Translations under genes and position numbers: made by a program
Shown here: positions 37,168-49,344 of the stretch, in pieces
How the letters are laid out: every line of letters begins with the position of its first letter
Position numbering within the stretch: the stretch's first letter is position 1
Assembly: GCA_961205875.1 (NCBI GenBank)
Contig: OY540810.1
Coordinates: 14,136,001-14,200,000, forward strand
Source of the DNA: Sialis fuliginosa
Taxonomy: Eukaryota > Arthropoda > Insecta > Megaloptera > Sialidae
DNA length: 64,000 bases
Direction: 5' to 3'
Notes under the pieces: model-generated
The model's input: only the letters and a program-made list of their open reading frames with translations
Database searches by the model: none
What the model was told of the DNA's origin: nothing

Positions 37168-37760
37168 CCGTCCAAAAGTTTGGAAATGGAAACAGGTATA
37201 TTTTTCTGTGTATCAAAACTTTATTCTTAGTGCGTTTAAAGATACCGTTTTGAGGGTTCCGTACCTCAAAATGAATAAACGGAACCCTTTGTTGTCCGTC
37301 TGTCTGTCTATGAACCAACAGCTAGAGATCAAGTGGAAATTAATATTAAACAAGATCTTTTTTTCTCAGGAACGGCTAGAGGTATGAAGTTGTAATTAAT
37401 ATTAAATAATAAGATCTACAGCCTCATAGTCCTGTAAAAATTCAAGTTTCAACTCAATGTAATAAAAAGATACGGCCTTTCAAAGCGTATTTTTATCTGA
37501 CAGTCTGACTCACTGATCATCAAAACCTATAGGGTTGCTTCCCGTTGACCTAGAATTTTGAAATTTATTATTTGATATTAGTTTCAACTTGATATCTCTA
37601 GTCGTTCCTGAGAAAAAGGGTCTTAACGGACGGACAGACAGACAGACAGACGGACAACAAAGCGATCCTATAAGAGTTCCGTTTTTATATTTTGAACGCA
37701 CTGATAATAAAGTTTTGATACACAGAAAAATATACTTGCTTCCAAACTTTTGGATGGTAG
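37168..37760. mobile_element. Fold-back element with ~200-bp arms
   Basis: Left CCGTCCAAAAGTTTGGAAAT and the inverse at 37740-37757. The arms share TTTTTCTGTGTATCAAAACT, TTTGTTGTCCGTCTGTCTGT and TTTCTCAGGAACGRCTAGAG. Open frames within the arms come from the GTCTGTCTGTC run. Confidence 0.82.
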
Positions 37761-38734
37761 TATTTATTTATTAGAAGTATTTAAGCCCTAAATATCTCAA
37801 AAGAAAACCAATATCAGATGACGAGAAAATATATGGGACTATTAAAAACAAGAAAATGTAAGTTTGTAAAAATATAATTTTTTGTAATTGCTCAAAGAGG
37901 ACTTTGGAATTTGTGATGAAAATTAAGGCGAATAAATCAATTAGAGTTAATTGTCTCGTCTCGGTTTTAGTAACTAAAGCCTCGTCTTGGTCTCATTTTT
38001 TTACAACTGGCAGCCATGTTTCGTAAAAATTGAAACCAGCTGAATAAAAAAAATAATGTTTTTTCCATTTATCCTTATGTAATAAACGGAAATTTTTAAA
38101 ATATGTATAAAGAACTGAAGTAGGGTCAAAATTAGAAATTTTCGTCGAGTGTTGAATGTTGAATTCGATGCAATAATTTTCACCTTAAATTCAACGCTCT
38201 TGCTTAGGACTCATGTCGAAACATGACTTTTTTCGGTTCCAAAACGACATCGAGACCGAGAAGAGAATGTTTTTAATTTAGATGAGACGAGACTCAAATA
38301 AGATTGTCTCAAATTGTTAGTGCACACATTATACGTCCAATGCAACACACGTGATTTTTTACTTACTTCAAAAAAGGAGATAGATTCTCAATTCGTCTGT
38401 ACAAGGTGAGACATTTAAAGGGTAACAGATTTTTATCTCAGAACCATCGCATATCTGAAAAAAATGTTTTGTTATGAGGAGGAAATCGAATATTAATATT
38501 GAATTCTTATTTTTGCGTGACCTTCAAGGATATTTGAAGGTCAGCATAATTTTTTTTAATTTCTGTTTATATTTTTTTGATGTATTTTTGGCTTTGGACA
38601 TAACTATGTACCTATTCGGTGAAACGTTTTTTTTGTTTGCAACAATATACTCCTGAGGTAGTCCCATATAAATTTCATCAGAATATGACCATGTACTTCA
38701 AAGATACGTCACTCAAAAGGGAAAAATAAAAAAC
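37761..38734. other. Non-coding stretch with old repeat pieces
   Basis: Two CTCGTCTCGGT/CGAGACCGAGAA-type runs (37960-38000, 38240-38300) recur at 39890-40000. The run CTTCAAAAAAGGAGATAGAT at 38365, then TCTCAATTCG, resembles a widespread insect repeat motif. Confidence 0.45.
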
Positions 38735-38954
38735 CTTTTTAAGAACAAAATAAAACCGACTTAAAAAAATCTCTAAAAACACTGAAAAGTATACCTAATA
38801 ATGAAATTTTACAGTTTTTGAAGTCGGTGCCAAGCCAATAAAAGATTTTTTAATTTAAAAACCCGATTTCAAAAACTGCTTAATTGAATTATTAGGTATA
38901 CTTGTCAGTGTTTTTAGGGTTTTTTGATGTCGGTTTTATTTTGTTCCTAAAAAG
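38735..38954. mobile_element. Fold-back MITE, ACCGACT family
   Basis: The left arm CTTTTTAAGAACAAAATAAA then ACCGAC is inverted at 38929-38954. The arms continue through AAAACACTGAAAAGTATACC then TAATAAT. The centre holds a second GAAGTCGGTGCCAAGCC motif. Confidence 0.85.
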
Positions 38955-40555
38955 TTTTTTTTAACGTATATTTTTTTATGTGGACCCCTTATATATTTTA
39001 CTATAGTTATTGATTTTATTGTTAGTAATTTTATTATGTTACAGTTACAAATTAATATAATTACCTACATAACAAAAAGCAGGATAATGTAATCAATTTA
39101 AATTTGCTATGCTAATTTTTCGTTCAACACTAAATAATAAATAACATGGCCAGGCCATCAAATACACACCCCTCTAACTTTTAAATGCATTAATTAATAA
39201 GGTTGTCGTCTTCAATTAAATATGAATAAAAATTAAAATATAAGAATAGCAATTAGTTTGAATAAAAAAAAATAGGTAGGGTTAGATTTCAAAAAAAAAT
39301 GTCAACAAATATTGCAAGTATTTTGAATGTATCTTTACAAAAATTGTCCAAATTATTAAACATTATTTAAATAACTACAAAATGTTTATTTTCACAATAA
39401 TAAAAGTACATTTTGAATTAAAATTTTATTTTATGACATAAACTCATTCACATCACTATAGCGGATAATTTTTAAACTACCAGGCTAGTAACTAATATTT
39501 GACAAATTATTTGTTGTAAAAATTCCATTATTTTTTTTATATAAACTGCAAATTTCCTTACTTCTAATATCCGATTTGGCCGAGTTTTAATACACTTCTA
39601 TTCTGAAAATAGATTAAGTGAATTTAAAAGTATTTCTGTAGATTTATTACGTTTTGCGACCTGTAGCGTGTTGCCGTCACTTAAAAAATTAAAACCGATA
39701 TTAAACTAATTGTAAGTAAATATGGAGACTGTAATGTTCTCTTTCAGTAAATGTAAACTTTTAAGTGGGTTACTGAAGTTATTTATTATGAAATGCTCAT
39801 TTTAACAATTTTCATGCGAAAAATTTTTTAGGGCAGAATCTGCTTGGAGAGTGCAATAAATAAAGTTGATATCGTCTAGGTCCCGTTTCGTTTACATTTA
39901 AAACGATCTCGTCTCGGTAAATTTCAAGCGGTATAATTTAAATCTCATCTCGTTCGAATTTAAATCAATCTAGTCTCGGATTCGTTTCGAGACCGAGAAA
40001 GCCTTTACTGTAAAATACAATTTTTTTCTATAAATAAATAAAATTATATTTGAAACTATAAAAACTACCACGAAACCAAAATCGTGTCCAAAAATTATCT
40101 TTAAACAACATGTTTTAATAAAAGTGTTAAAATCATTATACGGTTAAAAATGTATTTTTAAAGACATAAAAATCTCACATACATCCGCTATTTAAAATAA
40201 AACGATCTCTGTTATAATAAATGTTGAGTATCAGAACTATGTCGTCGTGGGTGTGAATTTGATTAAAGTCTAAACTACCGAATTCCTCGATACAGGAATG
40301 TGTTCATAACTGGTGAAAACCCCGGCTGCGCACGTGAGTTCGCAGCGGGTCATGGGATCGATAGTCCATTCTTATTGAATCTTACAACGCCTGCTTAACC
40401 ACGGCTTATTTATTTTCTGTAATTGAATTCGCCTGTACAATAAATTAAACTGTGATGCTTGTAATTATAATGTTCTACTTTCACGAAGAAAATATTTTAT
40501 AGTAGATTAATACATAATATGGTTTATTTAATTGGAAATATCACATTAAAAAACA
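38955..40555. other. Non-coding stretch
   Basis: No gene is recognised. The short GC-rich patch CCGGCTGCGCACGTGAGTTC (40322) shows no conserved frame. 39890-40000 repeats the CTCGTCTCGG theme of 37960-38300. Confidence 0.45.
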
Positions 40556-41225
40556 TCTGCTAAGTTAATGCACAGTATGTTTCATCGTGCTAAATTAAAA
40601 CCGATATAGTATTCAGTTTAACTTCCTGCCATTGATTAACCATTTAATTTTCATACAATTTTAATAAAAATATTAATTCAATATTTTTTTTAATACGCAC
40701 TTGCTTATTTTTTCGTATATTTTTAATTTTTTTAACAATTTCAATCTAAATCTAAAATTTTCTGCTATGCAAACGTCAAAATGACATTTAATATGTCAAA
40801 GTAAATAACGGTTTTAAAAAACAAATAACGATTTCTTAAAGCGAATTGAGATAAATCTTTGTAAGGGAATATTTTACAACAAACGTTATGGTGACCTATA
40901 TTAAAGGAAATTGAATGCTCTACAAAAGAGATTCTATAAAATTTTCACATAACATGTGTCGTTTCTTGAGATATCTTGAAAAAATTAATATTTTGGGATG
41001 TAACCCCTCCCACTTACACACGATTTTTAATAATTTTGAAATGGGGCTGTCCTCAAGACAGACCCACCCACCCAAGAAAGTTTCATTAATATCGATTCAT
41101 TGGTTCATGAGTTATGCGTGTGACAAGGATTCAGGGGACAGACAGACACATAGACACGGACACACACACAGACAGACAGACACGGAACGAAAAGTGTTTG
41201 TCTTGAGGCTTCCGCAGTGATCTTG
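40556..41225 (-). repeat. Dispersed repeat family F, copy 3
   Basis: Inverse of copies 1 and 2. It starts with the degraded end TAATGCACAGTATGTTTCAT and runs through TGTCGTTTCTTGAGATATCT to a (CAGA)n run and AAAAGTGTTTGTCTTGAGG. Open frames read here are products of the CAGACAGACA microsatellite. Confidence 0.75.
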
Positions 41226-41256
41226 GTATGGATCTTGACTTCTTGGTGTAAGTCGT

Positions 41257-41300
41257 GTCGATTTGGTTCTATTATCGGCCGAAAACACGACCAAATCGAC
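41257..41300. repeat. Inverted repeat, 11-bp arms
   Basis: GTCGATTTGGT (41257-41267) and ACCAAATCGAC (41290-41300) bracket a 22-base loop, just past the family F copy at 40556-41225. Confidence 0.7.
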
Positions 41301-42194
41301 CAAGATCCATGTTCGTTATATTGTTTACTGTTATTTATAGGTATGTAATTATAATAAAGTTTTCTGTCAAAATAGTCTTTTAAAAATTGGGTTTTCATTT
41401 CTAATATTTATTCACGTTACAAAATAATTCCTTGAATTTATTTGAAATTTGAAGTGGAAAACATCTTCACAATACTTTTAACGGTTTTGTAAACACCAAA
41501 TAAATTAGACTATTATATTAATTTGGGTTTCTTCTAAAGACGTCATCTGACAGCTACGCCGAATAGAGTGAAGTTAGTTGATATGCGCAATAATGCTATA
41601 TCTTCTTATAATATTGAATCATGGTCATAATCTAAGGTTATTTTTCTCCAGCATTATTACATACGTAGTGAGTACACTCTCACTCACACAACAGTTTAAA
41701 AAAAATCTTATTGGCATCATATTTAGTTTTAAGCTAAAGTTACTTTGATTGGTTAATAAGCGGATTGTCAACGCCTACTGCACACGCACACATACACACT
41801 AACGTAAAAACTACTGTAAAAATAAAATAATGCATAGTTCTACTTTCATCATTAAAAAGACATCAAACATAATACTTCAATAACTAAATTACTCATAACA
41901 ATTTAAAAGTACTTATGTAATACTTGATAAGAAAATCAATGTCAGTAAAGTTTATCGAAGTATGTTTCTTAACAACGGCATTCTGAAGTAAATACAGTAG
42001 ATTAAATCCAATTTTTATCTTTATTTCAATTATTTTCAATTTATTATTTTAGGTAAAAAAATAAGGATTTAATTTTTTTTCCTTTCATACGATATATTTC
42101 TCAATTAATTGTTATGTGAACATAATTCGATAATTTGATTATTTACAAAATGTGTCATATTAGGTGGAATAAACTTAAACAGTTTTTTGAGAAA

Positions 42195-42730
42195 AATATT
42201 TTGTGCAATTAATTAACTATTTAATTTTTATACATTTTTAATTATTTCAAATATTTTAAAAATTTTAACAATTTCAATCTAAATCTTAATTTTTCTGTTA
42301 TACAAAAAAACAAATGACGATTTTTTAAAGCAAATTGAGCTAAATCTTTTAAGAAAACAATATTTTACAAGAAACGTTGCAGTGTGGTGACCTATATTAT
42401 AGGAAATTGAATACTCTTCAAAAAACAATTTATAAAATTTTCACGTAACATGTTATCATGGAAAAATAAATATTTTGGGATGTTACATGATTTTGAAATA
42501 AGACCGTCCTAAAGCCAAGCCCAACCATACAACCAAGTTTAATTAATATCAGTTCAGTGGTTCGTGAGTTATACGTGTGTACAGACAGACAGACACGAAA
42601 AGTGTTTGTCTTGACCTGAAACGGAAGGATCAAGTTAAGATTTTGAAATCGAAGAACAATTTTTTTCTCATTTTAAAACGATCACAAAGCTTCTCGTATC
42701 TTTGATATGGCGAGGAAGCAATTTTAATAT
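42195..42730 (-). repeat. Dispersed repeat family F, copy 4
   Basis: Partial inverse copy. Landmarks are AGTTCAGTGGTTCGTGAGTT, a CAGACAGACAGA run, GAAAAGTGTTTGTCTTGACC and TTCTCGTATCTTTGATATGG. It lacks the GAGGAAGCAC end. Confidence 0.72.
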
Positions 42731-44769
42731 AAATAAAACTAATCACAACGAGCAGTTTGAATAGAGCTAAACTAGAAAATGAAGAGCATGCAGCTTTTTA
42801 ACAGTGAATATACATAATAACATCCCTTACGCCTCTGTGTAATATTACAAGAGCTAACTCTGCTCAAGTACTCTCTTATTTTATGTTTTGATAATAACGG
42901 GATTAAAATAGACTTAATTACGTCTTAATTATAAGATATAGGCCTTGAGTTTTATAGCAAATCTTAATTAATTTTATTCTGATCAATTTGTCAGAGGAGT
43001 AGGCGTATTTATTATCATCATTGATTTTAATTGATGTTCTTTCGCTGCTGCTTTGAGCACTTCTTTTTACTTTTTTAATTAGATGTTTTTATTTTCATTT
43101 ATTTTTGTTTTTTCTTAGAAAAAAATATGGTGGTGTTGGTGGTTTTATGTTTCGTTTACTTAATTATAATTTATTGAATTTTTTACTACAGAGGCGCACG
43201 AACTTTTTAGTTATATAAAATGTGAACAATTTTATCTATTTAGAATCCTAAGAATAAGCAGTTTAAAATTTTGGCATTGTTTGATTAGTTACTGTGCTCT
43301 GGGTGTAAATACTGTCTTGTTATCCTCACCCCACCCTTATATGTATGAACTCTCGATTTATTTATTTATTTTATTATTTTTTTATTTATAAAATGATGTA
43401 ATTATAAACAAAAAAATTGTATGACTGTTTCATTTAATAGGGTAGGTAGCAAAATAGTCACTTTGGGGATTAATTTAGATAAATTTATAACTGAAAAACT
43501 GTAAAACCCAAGTTTAAACTTTGTATGGTGAATTTGTATAATAATTATACAATAAACATATATATAATATATCTACATAATATATTTAAAAAATTGACTT
43601 AGATGAGAAGGAACTTTTTTTAACACCCCCTTTCCATACAATTTTTTACTTACAATGAACTAGGGAATCAGCTCCTAAAATATCTGTATACCAAACCAGA
43701 CCATCCTTTATATATATATTCTTAGGTCGATATGTTTCTACCAATTTACAAGCACTCTGTTTTAATCAATGAACTGGCTCGTACTAATTTTCGGAACATG
43801 TACTCAGTAAATTAACCGAGTCGGGTGAATTATACCGAGTTTCTTTCACGCAATCAGCGCGCAGTTTTCTCTAACAAGTATCTCATACCTTGTCTTATTA
43901 ATTACAGCGATATATCTTTGTCACGTTTAGTTGTCTTCTTCCTGCTGAAACTTTTATTATAACGGTGCTTTCACCTTCTGATACTTAATTGACCAAATGT
44001 TTGCACGTATGAAATATATGTACATCCCTTATTTAACTTTTTTCGTATAGACAAATTTAGATAACTGATATAATTTTCTAACAAAAAAATTATTTTTTTA
44101 CTATAGGTAGGTACCTACACCTACACTGAAGGACTTAATTCATCAATTTTTTTCTGATTTTTATGGAAAGACAAATTATTCAGGGCCAGGCTATTAATAT
44201 ATTATTAATTATATAGTATTGTAAATAATACCAAAATATGACTATGAAATATTGTAATTTACTATAAAAAAAAACAAGATTAATGAAAATGATTGAAAAT
44301 AAGGAGGACATAATCATAATGAAATTCAATTAATTATCAAAGATTGATCCCAGAAACATAAAATATGGCTCAAAAAATATATATAAATTTTGTAACTATT
44401 ATCGTCTAAAAAGTGAACGTTGCGAGTATTATCTCACTTGGTATATTTGTAGTTCAATCGAACTTAAAGGGCATTTATTTTTGTACGTGCCTAAACAGTT
44501 ATTGAAAGAGTGAAAACCACCCTCAAAATGTATATTTTAAATCTATATATTATTACGTGAACATCAAAATTTGTCGTACGTTTTTTAGTATTTATTATAC
44601 AAGAAGATGAATGAAAAAATCATGTGTGTATGTTGCCGTTAAGACAGATAAAATAAAGTAAATACACACATTGTTTCCCTTCTCGGTGTTTGTTTGTTTC
44701 CCCTCGCGTCGTTCAACAGCATAGCAATACTCCTAGCACCACCAAGCGGCAAAAAAATAGTTTTGGTTT
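42731..44769. other. Non-coding stretch
   Basis: No gene is recognised. A piece at 44484-44530 matches 7225-7275 (see that entry). Confidence 0.5.
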
Positions 44770-45105
44770 TCTGTCAAACGTAGAGAATGCCAATATTGAT
44801 TGAAAATTGAAATAAGCTAAAGAAACATTTCACTTCCATAAAATTGATTATGATTGTTGCTAGCCTATTTATTTTTATTTTTTGATTTTCATACAAATTC
44901 TAAAACGGGACCTGGTGTTTCTCGAGAGTTTGAAAATAAAATTTTACAGGATTTTCTCAGTAACTACTGAACGGATTTTATTCATTTTTTCACTAATGGA
45001 TAGGTTAGGTGGAGAACCGTGTGTTGTGGGATGTTGAATATTTTAGATCATTGTGATTTTATTGATATTAACCCGGGTAACACCAGGTCAAATGCGCTAG
45101 TTTAG
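44770..45105 (-). repeat. Dispersed repeat family L, copy 2
   Basis: Inverse of copy 1. It ends at TAACCCGGGTAACACCAGGT then CAAATGCGCTAGTTTA and contains TCAGTAACTACTGAACGGAT and GAACCGTGTGTTGTGGGATG. Confidence 0.7.
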
Positions 45106-45456
45106 AAATGTAATACAAAAAGCAATTTTTATGACCTACAAACCTACATATTATCAAAAATGTTTAATTTACTTAAATTTTTATGTACTGGTACGGTACC
45201 TATATATTGAAGACAAGAAGTATTCAATTCCATTATTGATTTTACTCGTGTTCCAGTTAAACACATGTTACGTAATTAATGACTTTGTTTTCCTTGTATT
45301 GTACCATAGAAGACATACATATGTAGGTACAAGCAAAATTATTCCATTTATAGAAATAGAAATTACGTTTACCTACAACGCTGTAAGACATTTATTTATA
45401 AAGTTAAAACATTTCTTTTTACTTCAAGTGAAATGTTCGTATCGAGTTTAAATTTT

Positions 45457-45964
45457 GTATATAGTTAGAGGGGATCAGGGTTAGTAAGAAAAAAATTATC
45501 TTAGCTGCGGTTAAACGATTTAAGGGGGTGAAACACCTCTATGAAAATGTGCAAAATAATCATATACCTATGTATATCAAATAACTCTGAAAGTAATGAA
45601 TATTTAAAAAAATCTACATATAATACAAAATTTTTTTGATTTTTTTTATACTCCTTCGAATGGAAATAATCGAAATTTGAAAAAGTGAAATTAAATTTAG
45701 TTAAAAACTTAAATAAATAATGTGGTAGGTGGAGGTTAACGGTTTCATTTTTTTCGAATTTCGACAGTCTCCATTCGAAAGGGTATAAAAAATCATGAAA
45801 ATTTTGTATTATAGATTTTTTTAAAATCTTTATTAGTTTCAGAGTTATTTGAAATATATAATTATTTTGCACATTTTCATATGGGTATTTCGCCCCCTTA
45901 AACCTTTTTGTCGCAGTTTAGATAATTCTTTTCTTACTTACCCGGACTCCCTATAACTATATAC
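45457..45964. mobile_element. Fold-back element with ~220-bp arms
   Basis: Left GTATATAGTTAGAGGGGATC and right inverse GTATATAGTTATAGGGAGTC. The arms share AAGGGGGYGAAAYACC, ATGAAAATGTGCAAAATAAT, TCAAATAACTCTGAAA and AAAAAAATCTA blocks, and a short central part with TGTGGTAGGTGGAGGTTAAC. The 123-codon open frame in it is arm sequence, not a gene. Same family as 5692-6243. Confidence 0.88.
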
Positions 45965-46735
45965 GAATATGCCACAAAAGGTTGCCTTATAAGTTGACAC
46001 CCTTCTAAAACATTGACTTATTTTTCATCCACTTTTAAAATCATTTTTGAATATATTTATTTAAAAATTGATATAAATCACACATTAATTTAATGAAAAT
46101 TATTATTACAGATTTTTAAATAATTCTCGTTATTTAGAAAATTATTACTACGTCACTAGTTTTATTATATGATAAGTATAAAAATATATAAATCATACAA
46201 TTAAACTGTTCGTTGCTAGTAACAATAAAAATAAAAATCGACTATCATCATCTTATTTTCTTTCATTCGATTCTGTTAGATTAAACTTTTCAACTTTTTA
46301 TTTACTACTAAGACCTTTTCTACTTTTTTTACTAACTTTTTGATCCCGATAACGACCTCCAACTTAAATGAATTGTATTAGTTTTCAGTTTTTCTAAAAA
46401 GAAAACAATAAAGAAAATGTACTGCAAAAGTAATAATGGAAGCAGACAAAGAAAGCCATAGTTTTAATTGAATTTAGTATCATTACTTTGTTGATTTTAC
46501 AACAATTTTATATATAATTTAATCTGTCGAATTCTGCAAAAAGAGATAACTTTCGAATAAAATAATTGTAAGAAAGTTATAATCATCTTTCTTATAGAAA
46601 TGAGACTATATACAATTTTCACGTAACAAGCGTCGTAGGGAAGACCGACAATTATTTTTTCCTATACTTTAAATACTTAACATAACATTTTAAATAAGGG
46701 GCCTATTTAGTTATACAATTTTATTTAAAAAAAAG
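45965..46735. other. Non-coding stretch
   Basis: Nothing is recognised. Confidence 0.5.
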
Positions 46736-46987
46736 TTACACAGAGACGTGATTACTCTTGTACTTGGATAATTTCACCACACACACTTTGTTTAGCTGCC
46801 GCAATTGGGATTGAAATATCTTGTTCAATGCTACATTAAAACTGTCATCGGTGTTTTGAAGACGTACCCGAAGTTCCGGGAACTCCCGAGATATGTTTCT
46901 GCTATCGTTTGTTGAGCTTAGCCCGACCTTATTTTGCCCAAGATAGGATATCTCTTCTTGGTCGCCAATAACTAAATCTTCTAAGTT
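46736..46987 (-). other. Unrecognised 83-codon open frame without ATG, GC-richer than its surroundings
   Basis: Reading the minus strand from 46987 to a TAA at 46736-46738 gives 83 codons without a stop and without an internal Met. Segments include EDLVIGDQEEISYLGQNK, EFPELRVRLQNTDDSFNVAL and NKIFQSQLRQLNKVCVVKLS. The composition is balanced and hydrophilic, unlike the Phe/Ile/Lys/Asn-rich chance frames elsewhere here, and base composition is higher in GC than on either side. A TTAG at the left of the frame (minus strand) could be a splice acceptor. It may be a terminal exon of an unknown gene or a piece of a degraded element. I do not recognise the family. Confidence 0.35.
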
Positions 46988-48687
46988 TTAATCTGTCAGG
47001 ATTTACAATATTGCCCTGGTTGTTATGATCACTATACTTTATTATACGTACTTTACATTTCATGTATATATGTATAAAAAAGATAAAATGTAATTACAAG
47101 TATTTTATGTTAATTTCTTTTATTAAATATAGACAAAACTACGAGGCTTCGCGAAGGTCTTCTTAATCTCATTCTGTTTAGGAATTATATTTTACAAACA
47201 AAACAATACTATAAATGATGCCAGTAAAAAATTATACTACAACTTTATTTTAAATACTTGATAGAACTAAAACAATTCCGAAAAACCGCATGTCTGCTTT
47301 TCAATTATCTTGAAAAGGCAAGAATAGAATCTTATTTATGAAAGTTATTTCAAAAATTTTAATAAAAACAAAATATTGTTGCCATAAATTTAATTCCACT
47401 ATCTTCAGATGTTCTTCTTGTCGAAATGTATAGAGTGTGTATTCCTTAATATAATACGATAAAACCATGTTTTGTGATTTCATTTTTTCGTTGACATTTG
47501 ATGTTCGAACAGCATGTGATGATGAAACACATTTTTTATCTGAATGTCTGACGCTTCTTTATTGTTATCCGGTCAACTGTAGACAGTCGTACCAACTTTA
47601 TAATAACTGTCACCACACAAATGTTGCCAAAAACGATGCGCGAAAAATGGAAGTGCAATGAACGCGTTGTTTGTGTTTTTATTTTGTTTTCCGAACATTA
47701 CACTTTACTATTTTGTAGAATTATACATTAGAGTTTATTTTATTTATAAATAAGCACACTTTGTATGGATGGTCGTTATAAATATTATTTTACGAGTATG
47801 TCGAGGACTTTATTAGGGATGTCTTTTGTGTTTATATTTTTAGTAGGGGGAGATGGGGAGGATTCATACACTGGAAGCGTTCATACAGATGGATAACAAG
47901 TGTACTAACATAACTACGAAAATATGGTGATCACCCGCCACAAAATATATACAGTTTAAATCTTTAAATTTTCAATTTCAATGCGTGGAAGTAACTTTGG
48001 TGCGTTGTCGAAAATATTTTAAAAACAGTAACAAACTGTTTATTTTGGGTTTTTAATGTTTTTATACAGAAAATTTATATTTTATTAAAAATGTATGAAC
48101 TCTCTTCAGCTCCCCCTATAATACACTAATATTCTTAAAAAGTGAATAGTTTTAAATTGTGGTCTCGGGGAAAGATATTTGATTTAACCTACGATCAGGA
48201 TTTTATGTACCACAAAAATCCGCTTTATACGCCCCTGTTTTAAAGCCATAGGCAACAATAAAAATAACGTTACATAAGTACGCTGATAATTGTCTTTGAT
48301 ACAAAACATTAATAACAAAAAGAATAATGAATAAACAACAAAGCAAGAACTGTTTAAAATTAATTATCTTTGTTCCCAGCTAGTCAACAGTTAATGTTGC
48401 GAAAGTAACAAATGAGTTTTAATACAACACAAAGTTATATAATATATTTAACTAACACCTGAAACTTGACACAAATCTTTGAATTATATAGGTTTCAGAA
48501 TGAAATTATGTGAGTGAAAAACAATTTAATATACAATTGTTGCTACTTACCTGTATATAAATATATGTATCAAAAGTTTGTACCAACTGCAAGGGTTTAG
48601 TAATGAGAAAGTGGCAGGAATAAATATAAATATAAAATGTAAAAGCAAGAAACATTCATTTTAAAGCATAAAATATGATCTACTCTA
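46988..48687. other. Non-coding stretch
   Basis: No repeat or gene is recognised. A 64-codon frame at 47467-47661 has better balanced composition than most but no family resemblance. Confidence 0.4.
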
Positions 48688-48738
48688 CAGGATGTCCTAA
48701 GACTGTGTCAAAGTTCAATATTTCATTTATTATAACAA

Positions 48739-48969
48739 ATGGAAGAAAACTATAAATACAAAAGTTGCCAGGATAGACAAGCAGCATATTTTAAAAATAG
48801 TTACATTTCTAACTATTACGAGAAAACGCCTATTTATGCTGGTTTCAAAATTTATGAAAAATTGCCGGAGGATATAAAAAATGAAAGAATATCTGCTAAA
48901 TTTAAAACAAAAATTAAAAGTTATTTGCTGAATATGGTTCCTTATGAAGTTGATGAGATAGTAGAATAA
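48739..48969 (+). pseudogene. C-terminal end of a LINE reverse transcriptase ORF
   Basis: The 76-codon frame ends GFKIYEKLPEDIKNERISAK then FKTKIKSYLL. This is the pattern typical of the last residues of CR1/Jockey-group ORF2 (G-x-K-x-Y-N-x-LP-x-x-IK ... F-x-x-x-L-K-x-YLL). Catalytic RT and endonuclease parts are missing. It is followed by an AATAAA and an (ATT)n tail at about 49061-49094, as at many LINE 3' ends. It begins where the left terminal repeat of the surrounding element stops. The ATG is probably fortuitous. Confidence 0.7.
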
Positions 48970-49060
48970 TAGTTGTGTATATTTTTTATATATTTTTTGT
49001 TTTTATATATTACTGCTGATTTGACTTTTTGTATACCTGTACTGGTCTTTGTCAAATAAA

Positions 49061-49061
49061 A

Positions 49062-49094
<33 letters not shown>
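49061..49094 (+). repeat. (ATT)n microsatellite, LINE tail
   Basis: About 11 uninterrupted ATT units directly follow an AATAAA at the end of the LINE remnant. Confidence 0.9.
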
Positions 49095-49095
<1 letters not shown>

Positions 49096-49344
49096 GGTTG
49101 TCCCTATAGTGCGTTACAAATCAAAATTATGTTTTTTTAAATACAATGTATATTTTTTTGATGGATAAAGCATTTACTTTTTTAGATATTTTGATATTTA
49201 TAAGCATGTGTGGGATTATACTGAGCGGTTTAAAAATTATTACCATTTTTGTAAGAAAATTGGAATATTTTCAACACCTTGTAATTTTCTAATTACAAAA
49301 AAAAAATGAAATATTGAACTTTGACACAGTCTTGGGACACCCTG

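Larger units (their letters stand above)
48688..49344 (+). mobile_element. TA-flanked TIR element carrying a LINE 3' end
   Basis: The left end (48688-48731) and right end (49301-49344) are inverted copies, with the core GACTGTGTCAAAGTTCAATA and outer CAGGRTGTCCYAAG. TA lies on each side (48686-48687 and 49345-49346). The interior is the LINE remnant plus its (ATT)n tail, then about 200 bp of unrecognised AT-rich DNA. The LINE either inserted into a small MITE or was captured by it. Confidence 0.75.

Noticed and set aside
37046-37774. Frames with VHRQTDGQQ and DGRTDRQTDGQQ
   Set aside because: Products of the GTCTGTCTGTC/CAGACAGACAGA run in a fold-back element.
40300-40400. GC-rich patch considered as tRNA or exon
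   Set aside because: No cloverleaf, no conserved T-loop motif and no long open frame.
41105-41398. Cys/Val/Ser-rich frames on both strands
   Set aside because: They translate a GACAGACACA microsatellite inside a family F repeat.
45501-45872. 123-codon minus-strand frame, the longest outside the LTR element
   Set aside because: It lies wholly in the arms of a fold-back element and is not kept in the related copy at 5.7-6.2 kb.
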